A stretch of 64,000 nt of DNA from Eriocheir sinensis (GCF_024679095.1 NC_066516.1:19482044-19546043); one strand, 5' to 3'; shown: positions 13,557 to 26,792, counted from the first letter of the stretch. The notes: generated from the sequence alone by a model not told the origin. Program-made: numbers and translations.

Positions 13557-14267
13557 TATTGGGAAGAAAGAACGGAAGGAAGTAGGGAAGGGATGCAAGG
13601 AGAAGGAATGAAGAAAGGAGGGGAAGAGAAATGAGGAATCTAAGGAAGAGAGAAGAGTAAGAGATAGAAAGATAGATTAATTAATTAATGAGATAGAGAG
13701 AGAGAGAGAGAGAAACTTCGTTGATATAATTATAATGAGATGATTAGGAGAGTCTTTGCCTTGTTCTTCCTGAAACACGGATCACACGGCCCCCGATCGC
13801 GTGTCTGCTCCATAAATCACGGCGAGCGAGAGGCGGAGATCGAGGGGAACGAGCCAGAGGGGAGAGGCGGGAATGGTCGAGCATGAATGGCAGATGTAAA
13901 AGAAAAAGAAGTAATGGGGTCGTCTGGTGAGCCTTGGTATAGATAGAAACAAATGATAAAGATTAGAATTTTGGGTTAAAGTGTGCTATTTGTCGTGAAG
14001 GAGGGTAGAGAAGCCTGTTTGCGTGGACTGCTGTGGCGGAGGAGGAAGGATTACAGCACGACAAAGGCGGCGGCTGGGGAGGGGACTCGGCGGTGCGTCG
14101 TGGGGACACATCTAGAAAAAATAATAGTGAAATTATAACTGTAAGGCTTCCCGCGAAGACATTGAAAGAGAAGATAACGAGGAGAAATGAGGAGCTCAGA
14201 AAAAAAATTGGAGCTATTTCTGATTAAAATCCCTGGGAAAGAGATGCGAAGTCCGGGAGGAAATGTG

Positions 14268-14269
<2 letters not shown>

Positions 14270-14349
<80 letters not shown>
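14270..14349. repeat. (AT)40 microsatellite
   Basis: Uninterrupted alternating AT. The following 14350-15050 is A-rich and unique-looking; a 61-codon frame at 14713-14898 has no recognised motif. Confidence 0.98.
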
Positions 14350-14352
<3 letters not shown>

Positions 14353-15056
14353 AAGAGATTGAAGAAAATCATCCAATTTCCTTTCAAAATTTCTCGTGGA
14401 AAAAAAAGCATGATCCAGTAAAGAACGTGATGAGTGGTATGATGATGGGGAAAGGGAAGCTGAAGGGAGGATTGGAACAGAACAGATGATATGCATGAAA
14501 TAATAAAGAAAACCCAGAAAAAAAACAGAAAAAAACTGGCTGCAAGAGAGATAAATAAGCCTAGGAAATGAAGACTGTACCATTACCGGGGAAATAAATA
14601 TAGTGATACAAAAATAAAATGTTTACAAAAAGAGAGAAAAGACTAAATGAAATGAAGCGAGAAAAGGATACATGAAAAGAAGCTAAACAATAGACAGAGT
14701 GGACAGGTAAGCATGCCGGTGCACATATTTAAGAAAGCGATGAACGGAGGCGCAACGAAAAGAATCGAACAAATACATAGCGAGAGTTTTGCACACGACA
14801 AGCTTTGGGAAATACGTCAACATTTAAGGGGCTTTGCAATTAGTCCGCTAAAAGTGAACGGTAAAAACTCCTTTTTGATACGACTTCAACTCGATTGAAA
14901 ATAGAACAAAAAATAACGAAAAAACATTGGGGGAGAAAAAAAATGCATCTCCCTGAAGCAATTTACGTAAACGGCGTGTGTGAATGCCAGAAAATTGCGT
15001 TGTTTGAACCTGCGTAGTGAGGAATGCACGAGGCTGGAGGGTGAAGGTTGTGAAAG

Positions 15057-15285
15057 GCGGGTGGTGATGGTGATGGTGATGGTGGTGATTAGTGGTTGCG
15101 AGCGATGGTGCTGTTGATGTGGTGGTGGTGGTGGTTGTGGTTTTGGTGGTGAAGGCGGTGGCAGTGGTGGTGGTGGCGGTCTTGAGGGAAATAACCCGAG
15201 GGCCGCAAGGAGAATATGCGAACTAAAGAATGAAATGACGATACGTGATGCAGGGGAAGGGGAGTGAGTGAGTGTGAGTGAGCGA

Positions 15286-15329
<44 letters not shown>
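15057..15329. repeat. GGT/GAT tract and (TG)n tract
   Basis: Degenerate GGT/GAT triplets (15057-15180), then about 75 bp of ordinary DNA, GAGT repeats from about 15263, and pure (TG)n at 15290-15329. 15330-15740 has no recognised feature. Confidence 0.9.
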
Positions 15330-15330
<1 letters not shown>

Positions 15331-15734
15331 AACCAATTAACTTTACGTTCTGCATTTTCATCAATTCTTCCAAAACAAACCAAACATTCTGCTTTGTAAT
15401 ATTATAAACGAGAACAGTTTCTTCTGACAACCCAACCCTTTAAATAAATCCCTCTTTCTGATGTTGCAATTCATTGTTAGAATCACTGTCTATTTCGTAT
15501 CAACACCGACGGAAATCATAGAACTATTTAGACTTGCAATATTACTTTTTTTTTTAATTGGGAAAAATGATTCTTTTTAATTATTATTACGACCGAGGGA
15601 AAAAATAAGACTAAAGTAAACTGGCTGCACAAGAAACAATGAAAATGAGCTGTGTGTTTCAGTTGCGCCAAGAGTTATGAGAACTGCATAACTGAATTTC
15701 TGTCAGCATAATGAAGTATTTTATGAGTCTTGAA

Positions 15735-16616
<882 letters not shown>

Positions 16617-16765
16617 TTTTTTTTACAGCTAAAGAAACAGCTCAAGGGCAACAAAAAAGGTGTAAAAAAAAAGAAAAAAAAACCGCTAATCGCTGTTCCC
16701 ACAAAGACAAATGTGATGAGCGGCCTAAAAAGAGGTCAGTTTGGGGAGGAGAGGTGTCTGATACA
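16617..16765 (-). mobile_element. A-tailed retroposon, copy B (diverged)
   Basis: Reverse-orientation copy of the family at 4681. It retains the T-run start, a version of CAGCTCAAGG, the internal A-run, CGCTAATCGCTG, and the GGAGGAGAGGTGTC block. It is more divergent than copies C-E. A short A-run next to T-runs suggests old age. Confidence 0.55.
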
Positions 16766-17039
16766 ACTTAAGTAAACAATGTCATTCATCCTACTAAATT
16801 ATAACAATATATTCATTCTGATGATGACTGCACGCGCGGGGATGACTAAAGAACATCACAACGTGGTATTTTTATCATCCATATTTGTGAGGGATACAGC
16901 AGGCGGGGGTTTATATACCGTACAGCAGACTACCGCATCTCTACCCTATACAGAGCAGAAATAAGTAGGCAACATTTTCAAAACCCGAATGGCGCTCTAT
17001 GGCATACAATCAAAGGGGAAGGCAAAAGGACAAAGAGAA

Positions 17040-17640
17040 AAGGAAGAAAAAAAGTAAGCAAAAACGAATGTCAGGCAGGGATGGAGAAAAGCAAGTAGGC
17101 GGAGAGGGAGGAGAGGGAAACAGGCAGGAAAGGAAAGATAAAAGCAGTTGAGCAGAAAAGCAGGCAAGAAAGGGGCAGAAAGATAGGCAGGAAGATAAGA
17201 AAAGTTGAAAGGCAAACAGACAGGCAGGGAAGGAAAAAGGATATAGACAGACAGGGAAGGAAACAAGATGGTGAAAGATGGACAGGGTGGGAGGAAAGTG
17301 ATGGAAGCAGACAGTGAGGAAGGAAAGTAGGAAAATGGAGCAGGCATGGATGGAAATAATCAGGCAAGGAGGGCAGCAGGGAGGAAAAAGTCAGGCAGGG
17401 AGCAAGGGAAGCAGGGAGGGAGGACGACAGAGAGGCCGACGCACAGATGAGATGGAGCGGGACAGAATCGAAAAGATACAATTAAAAAAGGCAGAGAACA
17501 TAAAAACAGTAACATGAAAGGGTGCGAAATGAAGAAAGACAGAAAAAACAGAGACCGGTGCAGGGGAGGAAGGGAGAGAAAGAGAGGAGACAGGAGGGAG
17601 AGACACAAACACAAGCAAAAAATAAAAAAAAGAGGAAAAA
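17040..17640. repeat. Purine-rich AGGCAGGAA-type degenerate repeat
   Basis: The plus strand is dominated by GGCAGG, GGAAGG and GAAAG words with irregular spacing. Minus-strand Pro/Leu/Ser frames through it are artefacts. 17641-18160 is AT-rich with no recognised gene. Confidence 0.6.
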
Positions 17641-18160
17641 TGGAGGTGGGGGGGCGGCAGAGCATAAACACGCACACTATATTAGGTTGCAACGCGCGCC
17701 TCGCCTTTTACGTGCATTTAGTGTGATGAAGAAACAACGCAGTGCAATGTTCATACAATACTGAAGGATATAAACAGAAATACATAAATAATTGTTCTAA
17801 AAAGAAAATATTAATCACACAATATACAGAAGGATAGAAGCAGACGAAATAAATAAATGGCCAAAAAAGGAAATATTAATCATACCATACTGAGGGGTAG
17901 GAAAAACAATGGTCTGAAATATAATGGCGACCCCTGAGAGCCGGATGCAGTAAATAAAAACTAAGTACTCTCTCTCTATGTGTAAATAAAAGTATAACAG
18001 CAGCTCTTTGTACATTACTTAGAAATACGAGAAAAATATATGTATCCTGAGAGAAAATATTGAGATCAAAAAGTCGGGTCTGCATAAAAAAAAAAAAAAT
18101 CTTCATAATTATGTATGTATTGAGATGTAAGAGTGATGTATCGCTTATTCATACAACCGA

Positions 18161-18330
18161 TTTTTTTTTTTTTTTACAACAAAGGATACAGCTCAAGGAC
18201 ACACACAAAAAGGAAACAATAATAAAAAAAATGGCCGCTACTCGCCTCTCCTAAAAAGAATCAAAAGAGGTGGCCGAAAGAGGGGTCAATTTCGGGAGAA
18301 GATGTGTCCTGATGCCCTCCTCTTGAAAGA
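18161..18330 (-). mobile_element. A-tailed retroposon, copy C (longest copy)
   Basis: Begins with a T15 run, then ACAACAAAGG and CAGCTCAAGG, and continues through GAGGTGGCCGAAAGAGGGG to TGCCCTCCTCTTGAAAGA. It has the longest body of the copies here. Read on the minus strand it ends in the A-tail, so transcription would have been right to left. Confidence 0.75.
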
Positions 18331-18404
18331 TAACATGAATGATAAAATGACTGGAAAAGTAGAACAATAAACATAGAAAGCATTGATATCTTCTGTCCCT
18401 TTCC

Positions 18405-18885
18405 TTCACCTTCTCCAGTCTCCTTTGCATTCCTATATCCACTTTCTCCCGTTTCCTTCTTCATCCTTCCAATCACCTTTTTCAGTGTCCTTTTATAGTC
18501 TTCTTTTTACCCTCAGTCTTTTTTACATCCTCCCAATCACCTTTTTCAGTCTCCTTTTACAGTCTTCTTTTTACCCTCAGTCTTTTTTACATCCTTCCAA
18601 TCACCTTCTCCAGTCTCCATTTACACCCTTCTTTTCACCTTCAGTCTTTTTTCACACACTCCCAATCACCTTCTCCAGTCTTCTTTTATACCTTTCATTT
18701 TACCTTGAGTCTTTTCCACATCCTCCCAATCACCCTTTTCAGTCTCCTTTTTACCCTCAGTCTTTTTCACATCCTTCCAATTACCTTCTTCAGTCTCCTT
18801 TCACACCTTTCATTTTACCTTCAGTCCTTTTCACATCCTCCCAATCACTTTTTCCAGTCTCTTTTTGCCCTTTTTTTAATTTTTA
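18405..18885. repeat. 64-bp minisatellite, about seven units
   Basis: The block CCAATCAC(C/T) recurs at 18469, 18533, 18597, 18662, 18726, 18777 and 18841. Spacing is 64, 64, 65, 64, 51 and 64 bp, so one unit carries a 13-bp deletion. Units also share CAGTCT and TTTTACC(C/T)TCAGTC. Polypyrimidine on the plus strand. Not CRISPR: the whole unit is repeated, with no unique spacers. Confidence 0.92.
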
Positions 18886-19189
18886 TTCCCCAGCCCTCGA
18901 GTTCCTTTTTAAGCTCGCCTATAACTTAAAAACCCTACTGACAATTTCCGTAATGTTGAAGGTATATCTCGACGTAATCCTGAAAAGCCGTGATTGTACT
19001 GTATTACTTCTCTAGTTTATTAAAAGAGTGTGTTTCTTTGTCCTTCTGCTTAATTTTTCATCATTTGTATCGCCCTTCTCACTTTTTATTTTCGGTCCTC
19101 CACTCCTATTTTTCTTCCTCCTCTTTCTATTATATTTCTCTCCTTCTCCTTCCTCTTTCATGACAGGTGATCCGCCCATTTCATCTTCT

Positions 19190-19560
19190 TCCTCTTGCTT
19201 TCTTCTCTACCTTTGCTTTTTCTCCTCTTTCCGTCTCCTTCTATATCATTTCTTCCTCCTTTTACTCTACCTTTTTTTTTTCTCTTCCTCAACTTTTTCC
19301 TTGTCTTCCTTCATCTTCTCCTCATTTACTTTCTCCTCCTCAACCTCTTCCTCCTCTATTTCCTCCTCCTCCTCCTTCTCTTCCTTTGCTTTTTTTCCTC
19401 TCTCCGTTTCCTTTTATTTCTTTATCATTTCTTCTTCCTTTTACTCGGATTTTTTTCTCTTTTTCAGCTTCTTTCTTGTCTTCCTTCATCTCCTCATTTA
19501 CTTTCTACTCCTCAACCTATTCCTCCACTATTTCCTCCTCCTCCTCCTTCTCTACCACTT
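19190..19560. repeat. 173-bp tandem duplication in a polypyrimidine domain
   Basis: CCGTCTCC at 19231 and CCGTTTCC at 19404 mark a 173-bp period. Each unit ends in TTTCCTCCTCCTCCTTCTCT. The surrounding 19020-19620 is T/C-rich. 19621-20044 is T-rich with no recognised feature. Confidence 0.8.
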
Positions 19561-20044
19561 CCTTCTCCACTACCTCCTCTTTACCCTCCTCCTTTTCCTC
19601 TTTCTCTTGGTCGTAACTCCCGAAATTTCTCGCTATATTTCCCCGTGTGGGCGTAAAGAGTGTTGAATGACTCATTAACCAAGAAGAAAAAACATGTCTT
19701 GAAGGGAAAGAAACTCGAAATGGTCCTTCCTGAATGTGTCTTTTTTTTTCTTCCATTTCACTTTTCCTCTCATTTCCTTTGTTTGTTTCTTTTCTTTTCC
19801 TCACTGCACTTTTTTTTCATTATTTGTTGGACGTGGCTTTTTTGTTCTTTCTTTTAATTGTCATTTCCTCTCCGCTATAGTTTGTGTCTCTTTCTCCCTC
19901 TACATTTTTTTTATATTTGTTGCCCGCTATTCTGCATCCGATGTCCTTCATTTTTACTAATAACAAAATAAATGAACTGAGGTTGAATAGAGGTTGAGGT
20001 TTTTACGACACTGATCTTCTTGTGTCACGTAGACAAGGATTAGC

Positions 20045-20061
20045 ACCCCCCCCCCCCCCCC
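20045..20061. repeat. Poly-C tract (C17)
   Basis: Seventeen consecutive C, rare in this window. 20062-20629 has no recognised feature. Confidence 0.95.
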
Positions 20062-20629
20062 ATTTTTTAGGGGGTATTCAGAACTTTCCCCTGACCATCC
20101 CCTAGAGGCCCATTATGATCATCTTGTCATCTTGTTCCCAAATTTCTACAGTTCAAACTTTTCATCTTGTCCGTATACGTGACTCAACTCCAATACACGG
20201 ACACAAAAAAGGAACAAAATTGCTCGATCGAATATTCAAGTCAATTCTTCACTTTTCAGACCTTCGAGTCGAGCAAGTTAGGTTACCCTCCAAGAAATAA
20301 CTTTTTGCGTTATGCTTCTACTATGCTGAGAAGGCTGGCTCAATTCAGCATTAATAAAATAAAGTAATTACAAAATGAAACATGTGCAGTTATTATATGT
20401 TGGGGTATAGGGTGAAGGGACAGGGATAGCGAGAGCGGCAGATGGAAGGGATAAGAGAATGCTGTGGGAGTGGATTAGAGTGTCGAAGAGTGGAGGAAGA
20501 AGGTGGACTAAAAGGTTGTGGGGAAGGACGGTAAAATGGAATGTCTGTGGTTATGCTGATGAAGGTGGCGACAAAGCTTAACGATGTGTTCATAAGGGAG
20601 GTATTAGTGGTAGTGGAGGAGGAGGAAGG

Positions 20630-20723
20630 AAATAATAATATAAAAAAAGCCCGCTACTCGCTGCTCCTATAAAGAATCTATGGAGGTGGCCGAAAGAGGG
20701 GTCAATTTCGGGAGGAGAGGTTG
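20630..20723 (-). mobile_element. A-tailed retroposon, copy D (truncated)
   Basis: Retains the internal A-run, GCCCGCTACTCGCTGCTCCT and GAGGTGGCCGAAAGAGGGG through GGGAGGAGAGG. The CAGCTCAAGG end is missing; the boundary lies in an adjoining GGA tract. Confidence 0.75.
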
Positions 20724-21124
20724 TTTAAAGAGGAGGTGTTTCAAGTGGAGGTGTTGGTGTATGTTGCAGTGCTTAAGTGGTGGTGACATAGGCCAAGCTT
20801 CACAGTCCAACGCAGTGTTTTAGTGAACGCCCAAAACAAACAATACCAGATACGAAAAGATATTCCCGGTGTAGTTTATTTATTTTTCTTTTATCTTCTA
20901 TGTGAACACTAAAGGTTATACAAGATATTTTCGCAATATTTTGTGAAGTATTTTGTGGACCTGGCAGATAGTCGGTGATGATGTTTTATGGTCTTAGCGA
21001 TAGTGTAGGGGGGTGTTTATGAGGGAAGGGGAAGGGAAGGCTTATGGCTGCAGGAGGTTGTTCTGGTGATAGTGAGGGAGCATCAAGTGATATTAAACGT
21101 GATGGAGATGATGATGGAGGTGCA

Positions 21125-21790
21125 GCAGATATTAGTGGTGGTGGTGGTGGTGGTGATGGTGGTAGGGGTTGGTGGGTTGGGGTTGAAATAATACATGTGA
21201 CGTTAAAGATGACGGCGCTAGGAGTGGTGTTGGTGTTATTGGTTTGGGTGGTGGTGGTGGTGGTGGTGATGATAGATAAGAGGTGGGGGTTGGAGTTGAA
21301 CTATTATAAGTAGCGTTAAAAATGATGATGGCGATGATGTGATGATAGATAAGAGAAGGTGGGGGTTGGAGTTGAACTATTATAAGTAGCGTTAAAAATG
21401 ATGATGGCGATGATACTCGAGGTGAAATTGGTGGTGATGCGCGTATTGGTTTTGGTGGTGGTGGTGGTGGTGGCGGTGATGATGATGGGAGAAGGTGGGG
21501 GGTTGGAGTTGAAGTATTACGGGTAGCGTTAAAAACGATGATGGCGATGATACTCGAGGTGAAATTGGTGGAGGTGATGCGCGTATTGGTTTTGGTGGTG
21601 GTGTTGATGGTGGTGGTGGTGATGATATTTATAATAGAAGACGGTGGGGGTTGGAATTGAAGTATTACAAGTGGCGTTAAAAATGATGATGGCGATGATA
21701 CTCGAGGTGAAATTGGTGGAGGTGATGCGCGTATTGGTTTTGGTGGTGGTGCTGATGGTGGTGGTGGCCGTGGTGGTGGTGCCGGGGGAG
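21125..21790. repeat. GGT-rich minisatellite, unit about 137-148 bp
   Basis: Each unit combines GGTGGGGGTTGGAGTTGAA, a TATTA(T/C) block, GTGGCGTTAAAAATGATGAT or a close variant, ACTCGAGGTGAAATTGGTGG and GATGCGCGTATTGG, then a variable GGT run. ACTCGAGG falls at 21415, 21552 and 21700 (137 and 148 bp). Two short partial units precede it. Length changes lie in the GGT part. Confidence 0.9.
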
Positions 21791-21899
21791 TGTTTATGTG
21801 GGTGCTGGGGGTGGCAGGTCATCAGTCTCTCCTCTTGCCCTTGATTATTCCGTCACAATCAATTAGCTGAGCGTTCATTTGTCATTGGCCACGCAAGCT

Positions 21900-22260
21900 G
21901 CTCTGGGGGTAAGGGGGTGGGGGTGAGGGGGGAAGGGGTATGGGGGAGGAAGGGGAGGGTAAACGTGGCGGGGGAAAGTATGGGGAAGTATACAGGTAGA
22001 GAAAAGAAGAAAAAAGAGGGGAGTTAAGGAAGAAGGGTAATTAGAGGGAAGAGATGAGGGGGGACGGTATAGGTGGGGAAAGTGAGGGAAAATGTAAAGG
22101 AAGGGAATAGGAGATAAATGGAAGGAGGGAAAGAGAGTAAGAAAAACAGGAGTAAAAAGAGGGACGAGGTATGGCACAAGGGTAATGAGAGAAGGGAAAA
22201 TAGGAAAGAGGGCAAGAGAGAAGGGATAGAGAAGGAAAGGGACAGAAAGGGGAAGGGATA
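21900..22260. repeat. Polypurine domain, G/A-rich
   Basis: Irregular GGGA, GGAA and AGGG words on the plus strand with few pyrimidines. Pro/Leu/Ser minus-strand frames are artefacts. Confidence 0.6.
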
Positions 22261-22322
22261 GGAAATCGAACGGAGAGAGACCGGTTCAAAGGAAGGTGAT
22301 GGAATGCAAAGTGAGGCGCCCC

Positions 22323-22324
<2 letters not shown>

Positions 22325-22376
<52 letters not shown>
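22325..22376. repeat. (CA)26 microsatellite
   Basis: Uninterrupted CA. 22377-23000 is ordinary AT-leaning DNA with no recognised gene. Confidence 0.97.
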
Positions 22377-22379
<3 letters not shown>

Positions 22380-23501
22380 GGTAAAAAAAAGCATTAATTT
22401 TGGAAAACGAACAATGAGGAACAGCAAATATGAATACAAGATAATACGTTCAATTATCAGCCATTAAAGTGGATGGAATAATAAGGAAAAATAGTAAAAA
22501 AAGTAGATGGAATAAAGACAAAAATGGATGGAATAAAGAAGAAAAATAAAACTAACTCGGTGTGGCGATGTACGAATATTTTTTTTCTTTCTGTCTTTTC
22601 TTTCTTATTTCTTTCTTTCATTCTTTTCGTTCGTTCCTCTCTTTTTAAATACTTTGGCATCTCTTCTTTTTCCTCCTCCCGTTTTCTTCCACAAACAAGT
22701 CACTCTCGTTAATCTCTTTTCAGTATGGCTTAAACATTCTCCAAAGGTCTCCAGTTTCTCTGCACTAACCACTTTCCCGTCTCATCCCTCTCGACTTTTC
22801 ATCCATTTCTTAAGCTCAAAGGTAGGGTATCGAACCTCTCCAGTTTTCCGTCCTTCAATGTTTTATTAATCCTCAAAGTAACGTATTCTGGAACATGATC
22901 TCTATCGGTCTTTTGAAGAGAATGGAATCGTGTCGCTGAACTGAAGGTTACGGAATGCCTTTTAAAAGTGGAAATATAAAGTTATAAGCTCAGAGATAGA
23001 TTTGCCTCCTCCTAACATGAATTTTGGTCCCCTTTTGTTTCCTTTCATCTTTTCGTCTCATCTTTCATTCTACCTTCCTCTCCATTTTTTCATTTCCATT
23101 TTTATCTATCTTTCCCGTGCTTTATTTCATTTTCGTTACCATCTATCCTTGGCATTTCTCTTCTCCATTTTTATCTGCCCCATGCATTCATTCCTCTCTC
23201 CCTCTATCCTTCCTCCGCATTCTTTCCTTTCCGTTTCTATCACTCCTCTTACTCAAGGAATTAACTCCACCAAATGGGTTTTCTGCGGTTATCCTTTCCG
23301 ATCCATTCGCTGTTCACTTTCACTTAGTTTTCACTTTCTCTGTGTCTTCCTTGTCTTCCTTCCGTATAGATCTCAACATTTATCAAGGATTTAACAGCAC
23401 AATGGAATACTAGATTGTTTGGAGTCCGGAATACTGTAGGTTGTCCTTCACACTAGAATTTAAAACTAGCCTGGAGAGTAAGTCTTGGCATCCTCTGGCC
23501 C

Positions 23502-23503
<2 letters not shown>

Positions 23504-23557
<54 letters not shown>
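23504..23557. repeat. (GT)27 microsatellite
   Basis: Uninterrupted GT. The 200 bp after it contain four CAG|GT junctions (near 23640, 23661, 23716 and 23729). Confidence 0.97.
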
Positions 23558-23558
<1 letters not shown>

Positions 23559-24049
23559 GTCCTGCTGCCTCAACGGTCGACACATGAGTCTCTCCTCACC
23601 TTTAAATAGTCAATTAAACAACCTGTTCCCTTTCCACAGGTGCGACCTTTCATAACGCAGGTGAGCCGCGTCATCCCACCGCGCCTGTCACCCCAATGAA
23701 GGACGACGCCACAGGTAACTCCAACAGGTATGCCCAAAGGTGAATAGCCTATGAGCAAGCAACTAGAAGCAATCCAGGTAAAGTGTGCAAAGTCTCTCTC
23801 TCTCTCTCTCTTACTGTCATATAACCTACCTTTCTCTTTAAAACCCTCCTCCCCCTTTCTCTCCTCGCTATCCTCCTCCAACCATTATTCTCTCCTTTCC
23901 ACCCATCTCCCTCCTTCTCCTCCTCTTCTTCCTCCTCTACCTCATTAAGGGCGCCCAAACACCTTTTCGGCACAGCGGACGCCATCTACCTGCGAGAACG
24001 ACGTGCATATCAACGCCTTTTGGAGAAGCATTGTAAAGGAAGGGCCACA

Positions 24050-25440
24050 CTGCCGTTCCTGTTCCTTTCACCTTTCACTAGTCTTTCCTCTCTTCAATTT
24101 CATTCATTCCTTTCGTTGATTTACTTCGTTCTTTCCATTTTGCTTCCACTTGTTCCCTTCGTCTTTTGCTCTCAATCTTCTTCCTTTCTCCACTTGCATT
24201 TTCTCCTCCCTATCTTTTTCTTTCCCCTGCATTTTCTTCCCTTCCCATCTTTACGTTTCCGGTGTATTTCTCTCTTTTCCATCTGTATGTTTTCTTTTGT
24301 AATCTGTCTTTTCTATCGTTAACTTTCCCTTGCAGTCTTTCCATCTTCATCTCTCCATTGCGCTCTTTCCTTCCCATCTTTCTCTACTATTTGCATTCTT
24401 TACTTTATTTCTTTATCTGCCCCTTGAATTCTTTCCTTACCATATCTATTCTTCCTCAGCATTCTTTTTCTCTCCATCTCCACAATTCCATCCCTTACCA
24501 TTTGTCTCCTTCCACCCCATTTATTCTTTACTATTAAATCTTATTCTCTTCCTTCCGTTGCATCTTTTCTATTCCTTCTTCTTTTCCCTTCATTCTTTTC
24601 TCTGTTCTCCACATTCTCCACATCTTCTTCTCTTACCATATCTCCATCAATTCCTTTTCCACCCCATTTATTCTTTACTATTAAACTCTATTCTCTTTCT
24701 TCCGCTCCATCCTTTCTATTCCTTCTTCTTTCCCCTTCATTCTTTTCTCTGTTCTTCTCCACATTCTCCACATCTCTTTCTCTTACCGTATCTTCATCAA
24801 TTCCTTTTCTCTTCTTCGTCTCCGTTCCCTCCTTGTGGTTTAGATGTAAGGACGAGGAATTGGCTATATCCATCTCTGACTCTCTCGATTCTTCTTTCCT
24901 CTTCCGTTTCTTCTTCTCTCTTTCGTCCTGCTCTTTCTCCGGTGAGGTCATGAGTCAGTCTGCCTCTTATCATTCTTCATTTTACTTCTCTTCCCTCTTC
25001 CTTTTCTCCTTTCCTTCTGTTTTATCAAGGGGAGGAGTGAAGGGTCTGAAGGTTAGTCTGCATATACCTATCCTATCTTGTCCATTTTTTTTTTGCTTCT
25101 CAACAATTTTTTTTGGTTACGCCTTTTAACTTTTACCTCACTTTCCTTCCTCATTTCTCCCTCGCTTTTTCTCTTCATCACCTTACTTTCTTTTCATTCT
25201 TTTTTGCTGTCTTATTTTTTTTCTTCGCTTCTCAACTTTTTTTTTCGTGACTCCTTTATCTTTTACTTCCTTCACTTCCCTTCCCCATTTCTCCCCCGCC
25301 TTCCCCCTTCCTCACCTTCCTCTCTTTTCAATGAAGGAGCGGAGCGAAGGAAATTAACCTGTCTAAACTTTGCTTTCATATCCTCCTTTCCTCTCCTCTC
25401 CTCTCCTCTCCTCTCTGCTCCTCTCTTCTCTTCTCTTCTC
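24050..25440. repeat. Polypyrimidine domain containing a 147-bp tandem duplication
   Basis: The plus strand is T/C-rich for about 1.4 kb (as is 23000-23350). ACCCCATTTATTCTTTACTA occurs at 24514 and 24661, a 147-bp period, and both units continue through CTTTTCTATTCCTTCTTCTT (or a variant) and CATTCTCCACATC. The domain ends in CCTCT and TTCTC pentanucleotides at 25390-25445. Confidence 0.8.
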
Positions 25441-25445
25441 TTCTA

Positions 25446-26160
25446 TCATAGGATCGAAGAGGAATATGAGGGATTGGAGAAAGAGGAGAATGGAAGAAAG
25501 AAGCAAATAAAAAAAGAATATGATAGAGAAGTGGATGAAAGAATAATGCAACAGAATAAGAGTGGTAAAGGGGAAGAGCATCAGGGAGTAAAGAGTAGGA
25601 TCAAATACGAGAATAAGGGATTAGAAAAAACCGGAGAATGATAGAACAAAGCAAATAGAGAAAAAAGTATCAGAACAAAATAGAAAGAATAGAGAAACAG
25701 TATAAGGGTAGTAGGAGGAGGCGCATCAGTGAGAATGGGGTAGGAACGAAGACGAGTATAAGGGATTGGAGAGAGAGGAGAATAGAAGAACAAAGCAATG
25801 AGCGATAAAGGAAAGAATGGAGAAAGAGTATAAAGGGATGTATAGGGACAGAGTATCAGGTAGCATGGAGTGTTATCGGAAACAAGTATAAGGGATTGGA
25901 GAGAGAGGAGAATAGAAAAAAAACCAAAGCAGTTATGAAAGGAGAATGAGCGATAAAAGAAAGAATAGAGAAGAAGTTTAAAGGATTGTATAGGGAAAAG
26001 TATCAGGATTAGGGATTGGAGAGAGAGGAGAATAGAAAAAAAAACAAAGCAGTTATGAAAGGAGAATGAGCGATAAAAGAAAGAATAGAGAAGAAGTTTA
26101 AAGGATTGTATAGGGAAAAGTATCAGGATTAGGGATTGGAGAGAGAGAGAGAGAGGAGTG
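25446..26160. repeat. Polypurine minisatellite with a near-exact 120-bp duplication
   Basis: Positions 25921-26020 and 26041-26140 match almost base for base at a 120-bp offset. Older, diverged units containing GGGATTGGAGAGAGAGGAGA precede them from about 25640. The near identity of the last two units marks a recent expansion. The strand flips from pyrimidine to purine at about 25445. Confidence 0.93.
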
Positions 26161-26399
26161 AGAGAGAGCAAAGAGAGAATTTAACTCTATCTAGGACCAG
26201 CCGCTAAAGCCAACGCTCGTCAAAATGCAAATCAGGGCAAGAAGAAGCAACAGAAGGTGAAATGCAATTCTTTTTACGGTGAAGGAAGGGAAGGCAATGG
26301 CGGTGGCGATGGTGGTGGAGGGATGGGGAGGTAGGGGGGTGAAGTGATAACAGTCTTGGTGGTCATTCTTTTCTTTTTTTTACTCCTGTTGGTTTTTGA

Positions 26400-26620
26400 T
26401 ATTGGTGGTGGTAGTGGTAGAGGCGAGGATGATAGTGGTGGTGGTTTTGGTGGTGGTTGTAGAATGGTGGTGATGACAGTGGTGGTTGTGGTAGTGAAGA
26501 TAGGTGATGGTGATAGTAGTAGCGGTGAGGATGATAGTGGTGGTGGTTTTGGTGGTGATAATGATGGTGGTTGTAGAATGGTGGTGATGACTGTGGTGGT
26601 TGTGGTAGTGAAGATATGTG
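26400..26620. repeat. GGT-rich duplication, period 102-114 bp
   Basis: GAGGATGATAGTGGTGGTGG occurs at 26425 and 26527, and the downstream block starting AGAATGGTGG at 26461 and 26575. A 12-bp insertion in the second copy explains the two spacings. 26161-26399 is ordinary to GGT-rich. Confidence 0.9.
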
Positions 26621-26684
26621 AGTGATATATTTATTTTTTCCTTTTCTCTCTCTTTTTCTCCCTCCATTTTTGTCTCCCATACAC

Positions 26685-26792
26685 TCACACACACACACAC
26701 ACAGACCCACACCAACAGGGCTAACATTAGGATAAGATTTCCGTCCTCAAACCATCTTTCGCTGTCGCTGTGTCGTCTGTCCTCTGATTTAC

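Noticed and set aside
18405..18885. CRISPR-like regular spacing
   Set aside because: The whole 64-bp unit is repeated, with no unique spacers, in a eukaryotic setting.
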